From: Candidatus Bacteroides merdipullorum
Lineage (GTDB): Bacteria; Bacteroidota; Bacteroidia; Bacteroidales; Bacteroidaceae
DNA: 43,003 nucleotides
NCBI GenBank assembly: GCA_019116045.1
Contig: DXCK01000125.1
Coordinates: 1-43,003, forward strand
Direction: 5' to 3'
Of the stretch, positions 34,410 through 42,514 are shown piece after piece; the stretch's first letter is position 1; the number at the start of each line of letters is the position of its first letter. The translations under genes and the position numbers were made by a program. The notes beneath the pieces are model-generated. The model was not told the DNA's origin. It saw only the letters and a program-made list of their open reading frames with translations, and did not search any database.

Positions 34410-35186
34410 ATGAAAAGAATTATTATAAGCCTGCTGGCATCTCTGCTTGCGTTCAACATTTTGTCAGCCCAAGACACTTTCGAAAAAAAGACCTATATTT
34501 CCACCTCAGGCGATACACTACGTTATCGCCTGCTCACCCCACTAAACATGCAAAACGGGCAGAAATATCCATTGGTGCTTTTCCTTCACGGAGCCGGAGA
34601 ACGGGGCCGTGACAACGAAAAACAACTGACCCACGGAGGCCAAATGTGGTTGAACCCCGTAAACCGCGACCAATATCCAGCTTTCGTACTGGCCCCGCAA
34701 TGCCCGACCGAAGACTACTGGGCCTACGCATCGCGCCCAACCTCATTCGCACCCGACCAAATGCCTGCCAACGTTCCCCTGTCTCCTCTCTTCCGCACAT
34801 TAAAAGAGTTGCTGGATAAATTTTTGGCCGATTCCAGAATTGACAAAAGACGCATCTATGTCATTGGCCTATCCATGGGCGGAATGGGAACTTATGACTT
34901 AGCTGTCCGCTATCCGGAGATATTTGCAGCAGCAGTCCCCATCTGCGGCACCGTTAACCCGGCCCGTCTGAAAAAAGCAAAAGATGTCAAATTCCGCATC
35001 TTTCATGGCGATGCAGACAATGTTGTGACCGTAGAAGGTTCCCGACAAGCCTACCGAGCCCTGAAAGAAGCCGGCGCACAAGTGGAATACAAAGAATATC
35101 CCGGCTGCAACCACGGCAGTTGGAACCCCGCTTTCAATGAGCCTGACTTTATGGAATGGCTTTTCTCTCAAAAAAAGAAACCATAA
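34410..35186 (+). CDS. Secreted alpha/beta-hydrolase (esterase)
   Basis: A 258-residue protein from ATG 34410 with a signal peptide (MKRIIISLLASLLAFNILSAQ); an earlier in-frame ATG at 34356 lies inside the hairpin element. It has the alpha/beta-hydrolase layout: oxyanion region LVLFLHGAGERGRDN, nucleophile Ser 155 in GLSMGGMG, acid Asp 201 or 203 in HGDADNVV and His 235 in CNHGSW. Close relatives are annotated as phospholipase/carboxylesterase or PHB-depolymerase-type esterases that remove acyl groups from carbohydrates. The sulfatase follows after 30 bases, suggesting that both strip substituents from a polysaccharide. Confidence 0.88.
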   Translation: MKRIIISLLASLLAFNILSAQDTFEKKTYISTSGDTLRYRLLTPLNMQNGQKYPLVLFLHGAGERGRDNEKQLTHGGQMWLNPVNRDQYPAFVLAPQCPTEDYWAYASRPTSFAPDQMPANVPLSPLFRTLKELLDKFLADSRIDKRRIYVIGLSMGGMGTYDLAVRYPEIFAAAVPICGTVNPARLKKAKDVKFRIFHGDADNVVTVEGSRQAYRALKEAGAQVEYKEYPGCNHGSWNPAFNEPDFMEWLFSQKKKP

Positions 35187-35216
35187 AAACAGGCTGGCAA
35201 CATAAACATACCAACC

Positions 35217-36791
35217 ATGAACATTCTACACAAGACATCGCTGGGGCTGGCCTCTCTCTCCGCCGTTCTACCCGTTTATGCGGAAGAAAGGAAACACCCA
35301 GCAGAAGACGAACGGCCCAACATCATCTTCATCATGAGCGATGACCACGCCCGCCAGGCCATCAGCATCTACGGACACCCCATCGGCCAAATAGCACCAA
35401 CGCCTAATATCGACCGAATAGGAAAAGAAGGAGCCGTTTTCTATAACAATTATTGTTGCAACTCTATTTCCGGACCCAGCCGTGCCGCCATACTCACAGG
35501 GAAACACAGTCATAAGAACGGATTTATGAGAAACGGCAACAAAGGATTCGACGGTTCTCAACAAACATTGCCCAAAATTCTGCAAGCCAACGGATATGAA
35601 ACAGCCATTATCGGTAAATGGCATTTGATATCCCGGCCTACCGGATTCGACCATTGGATGATACTCAACGACCAGGGAGATTATTACAACCCGGAATTTA
35701 TCACAGAGAGCGATACGACAAGGCATCCGGGATATGTGACAGATTTAATCACACAATACTGCAAGGAATGGCTGGCAGAACGGAAGAATCCACAGAAGCC
35801 TTTTTTCTTGATGATGCACCACAAAGCCGTACACCGCAACTGGGTGCCAGCCGAAAGGCATTACCGGCTTTACGAACACGCATCGTTCCCCCTTCCCGAC
35901 AACTATTTCGACACATACGAAGGACGATATGCTGCACAGCTACAAAAAATGAACATCTACCGAGACATGTATGAAGGCCACGACCTGAAGATGGTGGCAG
36001 GTATCGGCAGTGACAGCCTTCTGTTCGACCCTTGGCCACATGCCTTCATGGGCACCATGACACCAGAAGAACAACAACGTTTCCTGGAAGCCTATCGCGA
36101 ACGGAATGATGAATTTTATGCACAAAAGCGCTCCTTCAAAGAAGTGGCCGAATGGAAATACCAACGTTATCTGCAAGACTACATGGCGTGTGTAGCCAGT
36201 GTAAACGAAAGCGTAGGAGAAATTTTAGACTACCTCCAGCGTACAGGACTCGACCAAAATACCATTGTGATTTACACCACAGACCAAGGGTTCTACCTGG
36301 GAGAACATGGTTGGTTCGACAAACGCTTCATGTATGAAGAATCTTTTGGCATGCCCATGCTGATGCGCTGGCCTGGACACATAAAACCGGGAACCAAAGT
36401 GACAGGACTGACACAAAACATCGATTTCGCCCCTACTTTTCTTGACATGTGCGGCATCGGCATCCCCGACGACATGCAGGGCGTTTCCTTCCGCCGCCTG
36501 GTCGAAGACGGAAAGACTCCTAAGAACTGGCGCAAATCTCTGTACTACCACTATTATGAATTTCCAGGCTTTCACAGTGTGCGTGCCCATTTAGGGGTAA
36601 AAATGGAACGATATAAACTGATATACTTTTATAAAGAAAAAATCTGGGAGCTTTACGACCTGAAAAAAGACCCTTCTGAGATGAAAAATCTATACGGAGA
36701 AAAAGGAATGGAGAAAATTACAGAACAACTGAAAGCCGAACTTACCCGGCTGCAAGAAGTTTACCAAGTCCCACCCAGATTGTGCCGCTAA
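35217..36791 (+). CDS. Sulfatase (S1 family, serine-type active site)
   Basis: A 524-residue secreted sulfatase with a signal peptide ending about residue 22 (LSAVLPVYA). The metal-binding start PNIIFIMSDDHA (Asp 42, Asp 43) and the active-site motif SGPSRAAILTGKHSHKNG are present. The residue to become formylglycine is Ser 85, so maturation needs an anaerobic radical-SAM enzyme (anSME), not encoded here. Later metal site: YTTDQGFYLGEHGWFDKR. The product removes sulfate from a glycan; which one is not clear. It is co-directional with the esterase (30-base gap) and GH43. Confidence 0.93.
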   Translation: MNILHKTSLGLASLSAVLPVYAEERKHPAEDERPNIIFIMSDDHARQAISIYGHPIGQIAPTPNIDRIGKEGAVFYNNYCCNSISGPSRAAILTGKHSHKNGFMRNGNKGFDGSQQTLPKILQANGYETAIIGKWHLISRPTGFDHWMILNDQGDYYNPEFITESDTTRHPGYVTDLITQYCKEWLAERKNPQKPFFLMMHHKAVHRNWVPAERHYRLYEHASFPLPDNYFDTYEGRYAAQLQKMNIYRDMYEGHDLKMVAGIGSDSLLFDPWPHAFMGTMTPEEQQRFLEAYRERNDEFYAQKRSFKEVAEWKYQRYLQDYMACVASVNESVGEILDYLQRTGLDQNTIVIYTTDQGFYLGEHGWFDKRFMYEESFGMPMLMRWPGHIKPGTKVTGLTQNIDFAPTFLDMCGIGIPDDMQGVSFRRLVEDGKTPKNWRKSLYYHYYEFPGFHSVRAHLGVKMERYKLIYFYKEKIWELYDLKKDPSEMKNLYGEKGMEKITEQLKAELTRLQEVYQVPPRLCR

Positions 36792-36858
36792 AAGACGAGA
36801 AAATGCATACCGACAATCTTTTAAAAACCTGTTTAAATTCATTTTCCCTGCCATCCCC

Positions 36859-36899
36859 GAGCATTGTTCTCCCCCGACAAACGGGGGAGAACAATGCTC
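36859..36899. terminator. Perfect 18-bp hairpin between sulfatase and GH43
   Basis: GAGCATTGTTCTCCCCCG (36859-36876) is perfectly complementary to 36882-36899 around a 5-base loop (ACAAA). It is 67 bases after the sulfatase stop. No T tract follows on either strand, so it may act as an mRNA-stabilising or pausing structure rather than a plain terminator. Confidence 0.6.
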
Positions 36900-36916
36900 A
36901 ACATGACAGATACACA

Positions 36917-36953
36917 TCATATAAGCTATATTTCAACAACTACTTACCTACTT
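36917..36953. repeat. 37-bp repeat, inverted partner of 34220-34256
   Basis: Contains CTACTTACCTACTT (36940-36953) and, before it, TATATTTCAACAA. It lies just upstream of the GH43 gene; TATATTTC (36927-36934) inside is one mismatch from a -7 box and may serve as its promoter. Confidence 0.6.
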
Positions 36954-36983
36954 ACAACAGAACAAATTTAAACACTTTCGACA

Positions 36984-38720
36984 ATGAAAAAGATAACCCA
37001 ATCCCTACTGTTCGCATGCATGGGATTCTCCATCGGCCTTCACGCCCAAGACATGCGCATGGACACTTATTGCAACCCTTTAAACGTAGATTATACCTAC
37101 ATGATTTACAATGCTGCCAAGGACATTTCTTACCGTTCAGGAGCAGACCCGGCAGTAGTAGAGTTCCGGGGAGAATACTACATGTTTGTCACCCGCACAC
37201 ACGGCTATTGGCATTCCACGGATTTACAGAATTGGAATTTTATCAAGCCGGGCACAAACTGGTATCCCCAAGGATGCAACGCACCGGCAGCACATAATTA
37301 CAAAGACTCAGTGCTCTATGTATGTGGCGACCCATCCGGCTCCATGAGTGTGCTTTATACGGACGACCCCAAGTCCGGAAACTGGAACGCCACTCCGGCC
37401 ATCATCCACGGACTGCAAGACCCTGATTTATTTTTAGACGATGACGGCAGTGCCTATATGTACTGGGGCTCTTCCAACAAATGGCCCATCCGTGCCATGC
37501 GCCTGAACAAGAACCACCGGTTCATCCCGGAGGAAGGGGAACCTGTCGAACTGTTCAACCTTGTGCCGGAAGAGCACGGATGGGAACGCTTCGGCGAAAA
37601 CCACACGGACACCGTATTGGCAGGATATATCGAAGGCCCCTGGATGACCAAGCACAACGGGAAATATTACCTGCAATATGCTGCCCCGGGGACTGAGTTC
37701 AATGTCTACGCAGACGGAGTATATGTCGGAGACAACCCATTGGGCCCGTTCACCTATCAAGCCCACAACCCCATATCCTACAAACCCGGAGGATACATCA
37801 ACGGAGCCGGACACGGCAGTACAGTACTGGGCCCCGGAAAACAATACTGGCATTTTGCTTCCATGTCCTTGCCGATAAACATGAATTGGGAACGCCGTCT
37901 TTGCATGTTTCCCACCTATTTTGACGAAGACGGCATCATGCACTGCGATACCCGTTTTGGCGATTACCCCCGCTACGCCCCTACTGTGCCCGGAAACAAA
38001 GGGAAATTCCGCGGATGGATGCTACTATCCTACCGGAAACCAGCCAAAGGCTCTTCGGCCATAGAAGGACATACGGCAGAGGGCATCACCGACGAGAATT
38101 GCAAGACTTACTGGATAGCATCGTCCAATGACAGCACGCAATGGGCAGAAATAGACCTGGAATCGCCGGCAACAGTCAACGCCATCCAAGTGAACTACAA
38201 CGACCATAAGTCCGACATGTACGGGCGTTATCCCGGCCTGTACCATCGCTACACCATCGAAGGCTCTTTAGATGGAACAAACTGGATAACACTGGTCGAC
38301 CGCAGCCACAGCTTCAAAGACACCCCCAACGACTACGTAGAATTAGAATATCCAGCCCGCGTACGCTACATACGCTATAACAACATCCATGTGCCTACCC
38401 CCTATCTGTCCATCTCAGCCATCCGCATCTTCGGACTGGGAGAAGGGAAGGCCCCCCAACAAGTCAAGGGCTTTACCGCCACGCGCCATTCCGACCGCCG
38501 CGACATCACGCTGACCTGGAAGCCGGTGGAAGGCGCACAAGGATATAACATCCTGTGGGGAATCGCTCCGGACAAGCTTTACAGCTCGTGGATGGTATAT
38601 GGCAACGAAGGGAAGCACCTGATGAAATGCCTTTCCACCGGCCAGAAGTATTATTTTGCCATCGAAGCTTTCAATGAAAACGGAGTATCCAAGCTCTCCA
38701 ACTTGCAAGAAGTCGACTAA
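36984..38720 (+). CDS. Secreted glycoside hydrolase family 43 with F5/8C and fibronectin III domains
   Basis: A 578-residue protein with a signal peptide ending at HAQ (residues 20-22). The five-bladed propeller catalytic domain holds the GH43 triad: Asp 55 in SGADPAVV (general base), Asp 146 in LQDPDLFLDDDG (pKa modulator) and Glu 217 in YIEGPWM (general acid). A galactose-binding-like F5/8 type C (CBM32-like) domain follows at about 360-485 (TYWIASSNDSTQWAEIDLESP), then a fibronectin type III domain at about 490-578. GH43 enzymes are mostly arabinofuranosidases, xylosidases or galactosidases. With the upstream sulfatase and esterase it suggests attack on a substituted, perhaps sulfated, glycan. 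Confidence 0.9.
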   Translation: MKKITQSLLFACMGFSIGLHAQDMRMDTYCNPLNVDYTYMIYNAAKDISYRSGADPAVVEFRGEYYMFVTRTHGYWHSTDLQNWNFIKPGTNWYPQGCNAPAAHNYKDSVLYVCGDPSGSMSVLYTDDPKSGNWNATPAIIHGLQDPDLFLDDDGSAYMYWGSSNKWPIRAMRLNKNHRFIPEEGEPVELFNLVPEEHGWERFGENHTDTVLAGYIEGPWMTKHNGKYYLQYAAPGTEFNVYADGVYVGDNPLGPFTYQAHNPISYKPGGYINGAGHGSTVLGPGKQYWHFASMSLPINMNWERRLCMFPTYFDEDGIMHCDTRFGDYPRYAPTVPGNKGKFRGWMLLSYRKPAKGSSAIEGHTAEGITDENCKTYWIASSNDSTQWAEIDLESPATVNAIQVNYNDHKSDMYGRYPGLYHRYTIEGSLDGTNWITLVDRSHSFKDTPNDYVELEYPARVRYIRYNNIHVPTPYLSISAIRIFGLGEGKAPQQVKGFTATRHSDRRDITLTWKPVEGAQGYNILWGIAPDKLYSSWMVYGNEGKHLMKCLSTGQKYYFAIEAFNENGVSKLSNLQEVD

Positions 38721-38749
38721 AGCAACAAACCATCCCGGCAGCCGCCTCC

Positions 38750-39382
38750 TCATTTCCGGCCGAAATCTGCCGGGATTTCCCCCCAATGCTCCGTCTCCCA
38801 CTTCCGTATGGGCGTGGAGTATGTATTCTCGCGCAACCACTTCTCCGCACGCTCTATCAGTTGAAACAACGGTTCACTCTGGGCATTGCGGGGGAGCTTG
38901 GTCTTGCACTTCTTCTGCCGCACCCAGGCGATAGCATTCCGGCTGTCGCTGTAAACAGGCATCTCCAGCCCTTTCTGTTTCAACCAGGCCAAGGCATGGA
39001 CAATGGCCAGGAACTCGCCGATATTGTTCGTGCCGTATTGCGGACCGAAATGGAAGATTTGCTGGAAGCTGGGCAGATAGACACCCCGGTACTCCATTTT
39101 GCCCGGATTGCCGCTGCACGCCGCATCCACCGCCAGCGCATTGCCTTCCAGACCAGGAGGCAGGACCGGCACGGCAGGCTTCCGAGAAGCATGTGCGGAA
39201 GACACGGGACGGATATAATCCGTATACGCCGAAGCAAAAGCCGCCTCCGCTTCCTGCAACGTATCGAACGACTTGTATTTGGCACCCGCATACCCTTTGG
39301 TCTGTAACTGGCACTCCGTCCAGTTGCGATAGATGCCCGGGGTGACCCCGACCCAGACAACGTAGAACTTCTGTTTCTTCAT
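38750..39382 (-). CDS. Ribonuclease HI family protein with viroplasmin domain
   Basis: A 210-residue protein. Residues 1-52 form a caulimovirus VI/viroplasmin domain (KFYVVWVGVTPGIYRNWTEC, then KSFDTLQEAEAAF) that binds RNA-DNA hybrids. The RNase H domain follows with all four catalytic acids: Asp 86 in VDAACSGNPG, Glu 123 in NIGEFLAI, Asp 146 in YSDSRNA and Asp 206 near the C terminus (PADFG). It cuts RNA in RNA-DNA hybrids. It converges with GH43, 29 bases apart. The basic hybrid-binding layout is typical of Bacteroidetes RNase H. Confidence 0.95.
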   Translation of the reverse strand: MKKQKFYVVWVGVTPGIYRNWTECQLQTKGYAGAKYKSFDTLQEAEAAFASAYTDYIRPVSSAHASRKPAVPVLPPGLEGNALAVDAACSGNPGKMEYRGVYLPSFQQIFHFGPQYGTNNIGEFLAIVHALAWLKQKGLEMPVYSDSRNAIAWVRQKKCKTKLPRNAQSEPLFQLIERAEKWLRENTYSTPIRKWETEHWGEIPADFGRK

Positions 39383-39516
39383 CTTACAAGTCTTTCAAAA
39401 ACGGTTCGAGCTTCCGGCAGACGCTATCAATGTCCCCCGCCCTCCGTCTGTTTCCACCTATATCGGGATTTGCCGGTATGCTCCAAGACAGATGGCATCC
39501 GGAAACGCTCCGGGCG

Positions 39517-39524
39517 CAAAGATA
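39517..39524 (-). promoter_or_regulatory. Candidate -7 box for RNase H
   Basis: TATCTTTG (39524-39517, minus strand) is a perfect TAnnTTTG. It would give a leader of about 128 bases before the RNase H ATG. No good -33 was seen. The rest of the 553-base gap 39383-39935 holds the second 11-bp array and a terminator; no convincing gene. Confidence 0.4.
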
Positions 39525-39643
39525 AGCAAAATCAAGATACGAACCCACCACCCGGCATAAAAACCGTTCCTCCAAGAAGCCGGGAAAGTCAAGATTTCTT
39601 CCTTCCAAATTCGCTCCATGTTCGTATTTTGTTCGTGTCTATA

Positions 39644-39698
39644 CACTCGAACTTGGTACGAGCCGGGTACGAGCCAGGTACGAGCCGGGTATGAACCG
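39644..39698. repeat. 11-bp GGTACGAGCCR array, copy 2
   Basis: CACTCGAACTT is followed by GGTACGAGCCG, GGTACGAGCCA, GGTACGAGCCG and GGTATGAACCG. Same length, order and G-A-G alternation at the last unit base as 33741-33795, in the same orientation. Confidence 0.85.
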
Positions 39699-39814
39699 CT
39701 TTTTAGGGAAACAAGGCGAAGGAGATGTAAACATTTCTCTAACGCCTCGCTGGCACGTAGTGAGTGCTCCTGCTACCCCAGAACAGGATTGCTTAATGCC
39801 TGCCCAAGCATACG

Positions 39815-39854
39815 CAAAAACTCCCTGCCTCCGGCGCTTCCGAAGACAGGGAGT
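39815..39854 (-). terminator. Terminator of the fimbrillin-like operon
   Basis: On the minus strand ACTCCCTGTCTTCGG (39854-39840) pairs with 39834-39820 over 15 bp including two G-U pairs, with a 5-base loop, followed by TTTT. It stands about 80 bases after the stop codon of the 854-residue gene. Confidence 0.8.
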
Positions 39855-39935
39855 GTATAAAACAAAACAAACAAATGGGCTCCCCACTTGTCAGGGAGGG
39901 GAGACGTGGCGCCTCGCGGCGCGGAGAGTATATGG

Positions 39936-42500
39936 TTACCAAGTTCTTTCCAATGTCAAAGTAGGATTGTCCATGCCCACTAAGTCACTGACAGAGATTG
40001 ACTGAGAGAAAGTAAGATAATCATAAGTAGGAATTCCGAAGATACTTCCTGTTTGGACACGAATAGAACATTGGAATATCAGTACATCCGTTTCTTCAAG
40101 TCCTGCAAATGATTCAAGTTCGATTATACCGTTATTATCTGTCCTTTTCTCATCTGTTACAAGTTCATCACTGTCTGCTTCTTCGTCTCCATCCAAATCT
40201 TGATAAATCGAAATAGATGTATTCCGGTTTACTCGGTTAGTCCTTCCATTATAAAGATAATTCAACGTCACAGACAACGGCGGAGTATAATATGCCAATG
40301 TCCTCGTATCGTGGTCGAGTGAAGAGAGCTGTATGGTTTCGCTGGCCAAGTTTCTTGTCACAGTAAAGGTGATGTATTGCATCTCTGTGACGTCGTTTGG
40401 CTTGTACAAGATACATTGCCCGTCTTCGCGCACGGTAAAGGTGCCGGTCTCGGTCGTGGCCGTAGAAAAATCGAAGTAATCGGCAAAAATTTCCACGATA
40501 TGTTCGTCACCCTCCGGCAAGACGAAACTATCATCGTGCAGGCGGAACTGGAGCGTCACTTTTTCACCCGCAGTGTGATAAACTGAAAATTCATACCTAT
40601 CTTGGCCGGAATTGTAACGCAAGTTATCTCCGGTAAGAGCCAAATCCATAAAGTCATAAACCTTATCTTGGTTGGTAAACGACGTTACATTGCTTTTCTC
40701 ATCTTCCGGGATTGCTTCATTTTCGTCGTCATTACGGAAATAAGGATTGGTTACGACAATGCGGGTGGCACTGTCCGCCATGTTGCTCTTGAAATGAAAG
40801 AAGAAAGTCCTGTTTTGCCGATAGTCGTTGTAAGTTACCGTTGCCTGGTAACTGAACGTATAATTTCCTTGCGAAGTCACCGGGATGCGATTTTTGGATA
40901 CATCCGGATAAAGCGATTTCTTTTCCGGCTCAATATCCAGTGTCAGCGGGAAAACCGACGTAGGCATGTTCTCAGGCAGGCGGACTACCAAGGTCATCTC
41001 TGCGCCAATGCTTTTCTCCACATTGTCACAATCCACCGTACTAAAAACAAATTGTTGGCGTACATTGACCCTGACACGGCGTGCCAATCCATTGCGTCCG
41101 GCCACAATAAACTCTTGTGTCTCCATCAGGGCGGGCAAAGGGTCGGCAGGGATAATCGTAATCTTGCCATTGTCCCAATCAATCTCTTGCACGGCGGCAT
41201 GATTGTAACCGCCCCCGTCTTCACCGCCCACGGGGGTTACCTGCACATACTCTTTCCCATTCAGAGACGTACCGTTTTCTTTGTAGTCATAATCCAAGGT
41301 AAAGGGTCCTTGCTCGGTAATCATGATATCCAGTTCGCTCACCTCCAACGAGTTGCCTTCGCCGAACTCTATTTTATTCACGTCGCTGATGTCTACCGAG
41401 GCAGAGATGTTGTTCGACGCCGCCGCATCCATGGCGTCCTGGGGGGTGTCATATCCTTTGCCCGAAACTTTGTTGATACGTATCGTGTAATGGAAATTGC
41501 GGTAGAGATTGAGGTAAGAAGTGATATAAGAACCCTCGTCAAAGCGTACGACGTCCAGCTTGTAGTAGCACGGCTCATTGTCGTACTGTGCCTTCAGGAG
41601 CACGTAAGCGGGGTTCTGAGCATTGTCCTGGTTGCGTTCATAGACGTATTCAGAGGCATCGGGCGAAGTGAAGCCATCTTCCCCGGGAACATCTTCCAGT
41701 AATTCTCCGTCGTCTCTCGGGGGATTGCATCCGGCATAACCGGAATTATGGGCGGTAAAACTTGCATAAGCATCGCCGCTTGGTTCTCCGGTAATGTCGA
41801 AATCAGCAAACAGATGGTCTTCATCCTTTCCCCAATAAGGAGCGACCGTGCCTTTGCTGATTTCACTAAGGACGGTAAAGCCTTGCAGTGTGAAATGTCC
41901 GTCATTCGTCCGGTTGATTACCGACACCTGTGCAAAGTTGCGCACCAATTTGACGATGTATCCAGCTTCTGTCAAGGGCGGGGCGGAAATAGCGGTGACA
42001 GTCTCTCCGTCTTCACCCAATGTCTTTATGACATGGTCCACTTCCACCCGTTGCCAGTAGGCATCTTTATTCTCGCCCACCGTGAGGCGGCTGAAGATGC
42101 TGGCTTCGCTGTCGTCGGGGGTATAGGTGGCAAAATCATCTTCCGACAGACCAAGGACAAAGTGCAGCACGCATTTCCCGTCGGAAGGAGGGAGGTCGAC
42201 AGTATAGGTGCCTTGCCTTGTATCCGCATCGTATGACTCTACTGTTGCTTGCTCGAAAGCGGTAAAGAAGCCGTTTTCGTCGAAGACAAGGACGAAGAGG
42301 TCTTTGCTTTTCACATAATCTTCTGTCAGCGCATCGCCTATGTTGCGCGTGGCGGCTTCCATAGGCGCGGGGATGGAGACTGTGATGCGGTAGCCTTCGC
42401 CGGGCTGTGTGCCGGAGGCGGGGGCGTATTCCTCGTCGGTGCAGGCGGTGGCCAGCAACAGGAGGAAGAGGGTGGTAAGATAGATATGTAGATGCTTCAT
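39936..42500 (-). CDS. DUF4906/fimbrillin-like surface lipoprotein
   Basis: An 854-residue protein with a lipoprotein signal (LYLLL-type hydrophobic run ending LATAC, Cys 20). The N-terminal part has features of the fimbrillin/Mfa-like superfamily (TVSIPAPMEAATRN; LFVLVFDENGFF), and VKLVRNFAQVSVINRTNDGHFTLQGFTVLSEISKGTVAPYW is the block typical of DUF4906 proteins. The rest is beta-rich, consistent with repeated immunoglobulin-like or transthyretin-like folds. Such proteins are thought to be anchored at the outer surface as components of type V-like pili or adhesins. It follows a similar gene by 14 bases. Base composition is lower in G/C than the housekeeping genes to the left. Function in this organism is inferred only from family. 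Confidence 0.75.
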   Translation of the reverse strand: MKHLHIYLTTLFLLLLATACTDEEYAPASGTQPGEGYRITVSIPAPMEAATRNIGDALTEDYVKSKDLFVLVFDENGFFTAFEQATVESYDADTRQGTYTVDLPPSDGKCVLHFVLGLSEDDFATYTPDDSEASIFSRLTVGENKDAYWQRVEVDHVIKTLGEDGETVTAISAPPLTEAGYIVKLVRNFAQVSVINRTNDGHFTLQGFTVLSEISKGTVAPYWGKDEDHLFADFDITGEPSGDAYASFTAHNSGYAGCNPPRDDGELLEDVPGEDGFTSPDASEYVYERNQDNAQNPAYVLLKAQYDNEPCYYKLDVVRFDEGSYITSYLNLYRNFHYTIRINKVSGKGYDTPQDAMDAAASNNISASVDISDVNKIEFGEGNSLEVSELDIMITEQGPFTLDYDYKENGTSLNGKEYVQVTPVGGEDGGGYNHAAVQEIDWDNGKITIIPADPLPALMETQEFIVAGRNGLARRVRVNVRQQFVFSTVDCDNVEKSIGAEMTLVVRLPENMPTSVFPLTLDIEPEKKSLYPDVSKNRIPVTSQGNYTFSYQATVTYNDYRQNRTFFFHFKSNMADSATRIVVTNPYFRNDDENEAIPEDEKSNVTSFTNQDKVYDFMDLALTGDNLRYNSGQDRYEFSVYHTAGEKVTLQFRLHDDSFVLPEGDEHIVEIFADYFDFSTATTETGTFTVREDGQCILYKPNDVTEMQYITFTVTRNLASETIQLSSLDHDTRTLAYYTPPLSVTLNYLYNGRTNRVNRNTSISIYQDLDGDEEADSDELVTDEKRTDNNGIIELESFAGLEETDVLIFQCSIRVQTGSIFGIPTYDYLTFSQSISVSDLVGMDNPTLTLERTW

Positions 42501-42514
42501 AACAGAATTTTTTA

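Noticed and set aside
39384..39646. Two overlapping short minus-strand frames just upstream of RNase H
   Set aside because: They overlap each other, resemble no family, and a perfect -7 box inside them suggests this is the RNase H leader. A small peptide cannot be fully excluded.
39742..39770. Sigma-54 promoter (TGGCAC at about 39751)
   Set aside because: No TTGC element follows at the -12 distance.
39691..40005. 104-codon plus-strand frame over the terminator and the end of the 854-residue gene
   Set aside because: It crosses a repeat array, a terminator stem and an antisense coding end; no motif supports it.
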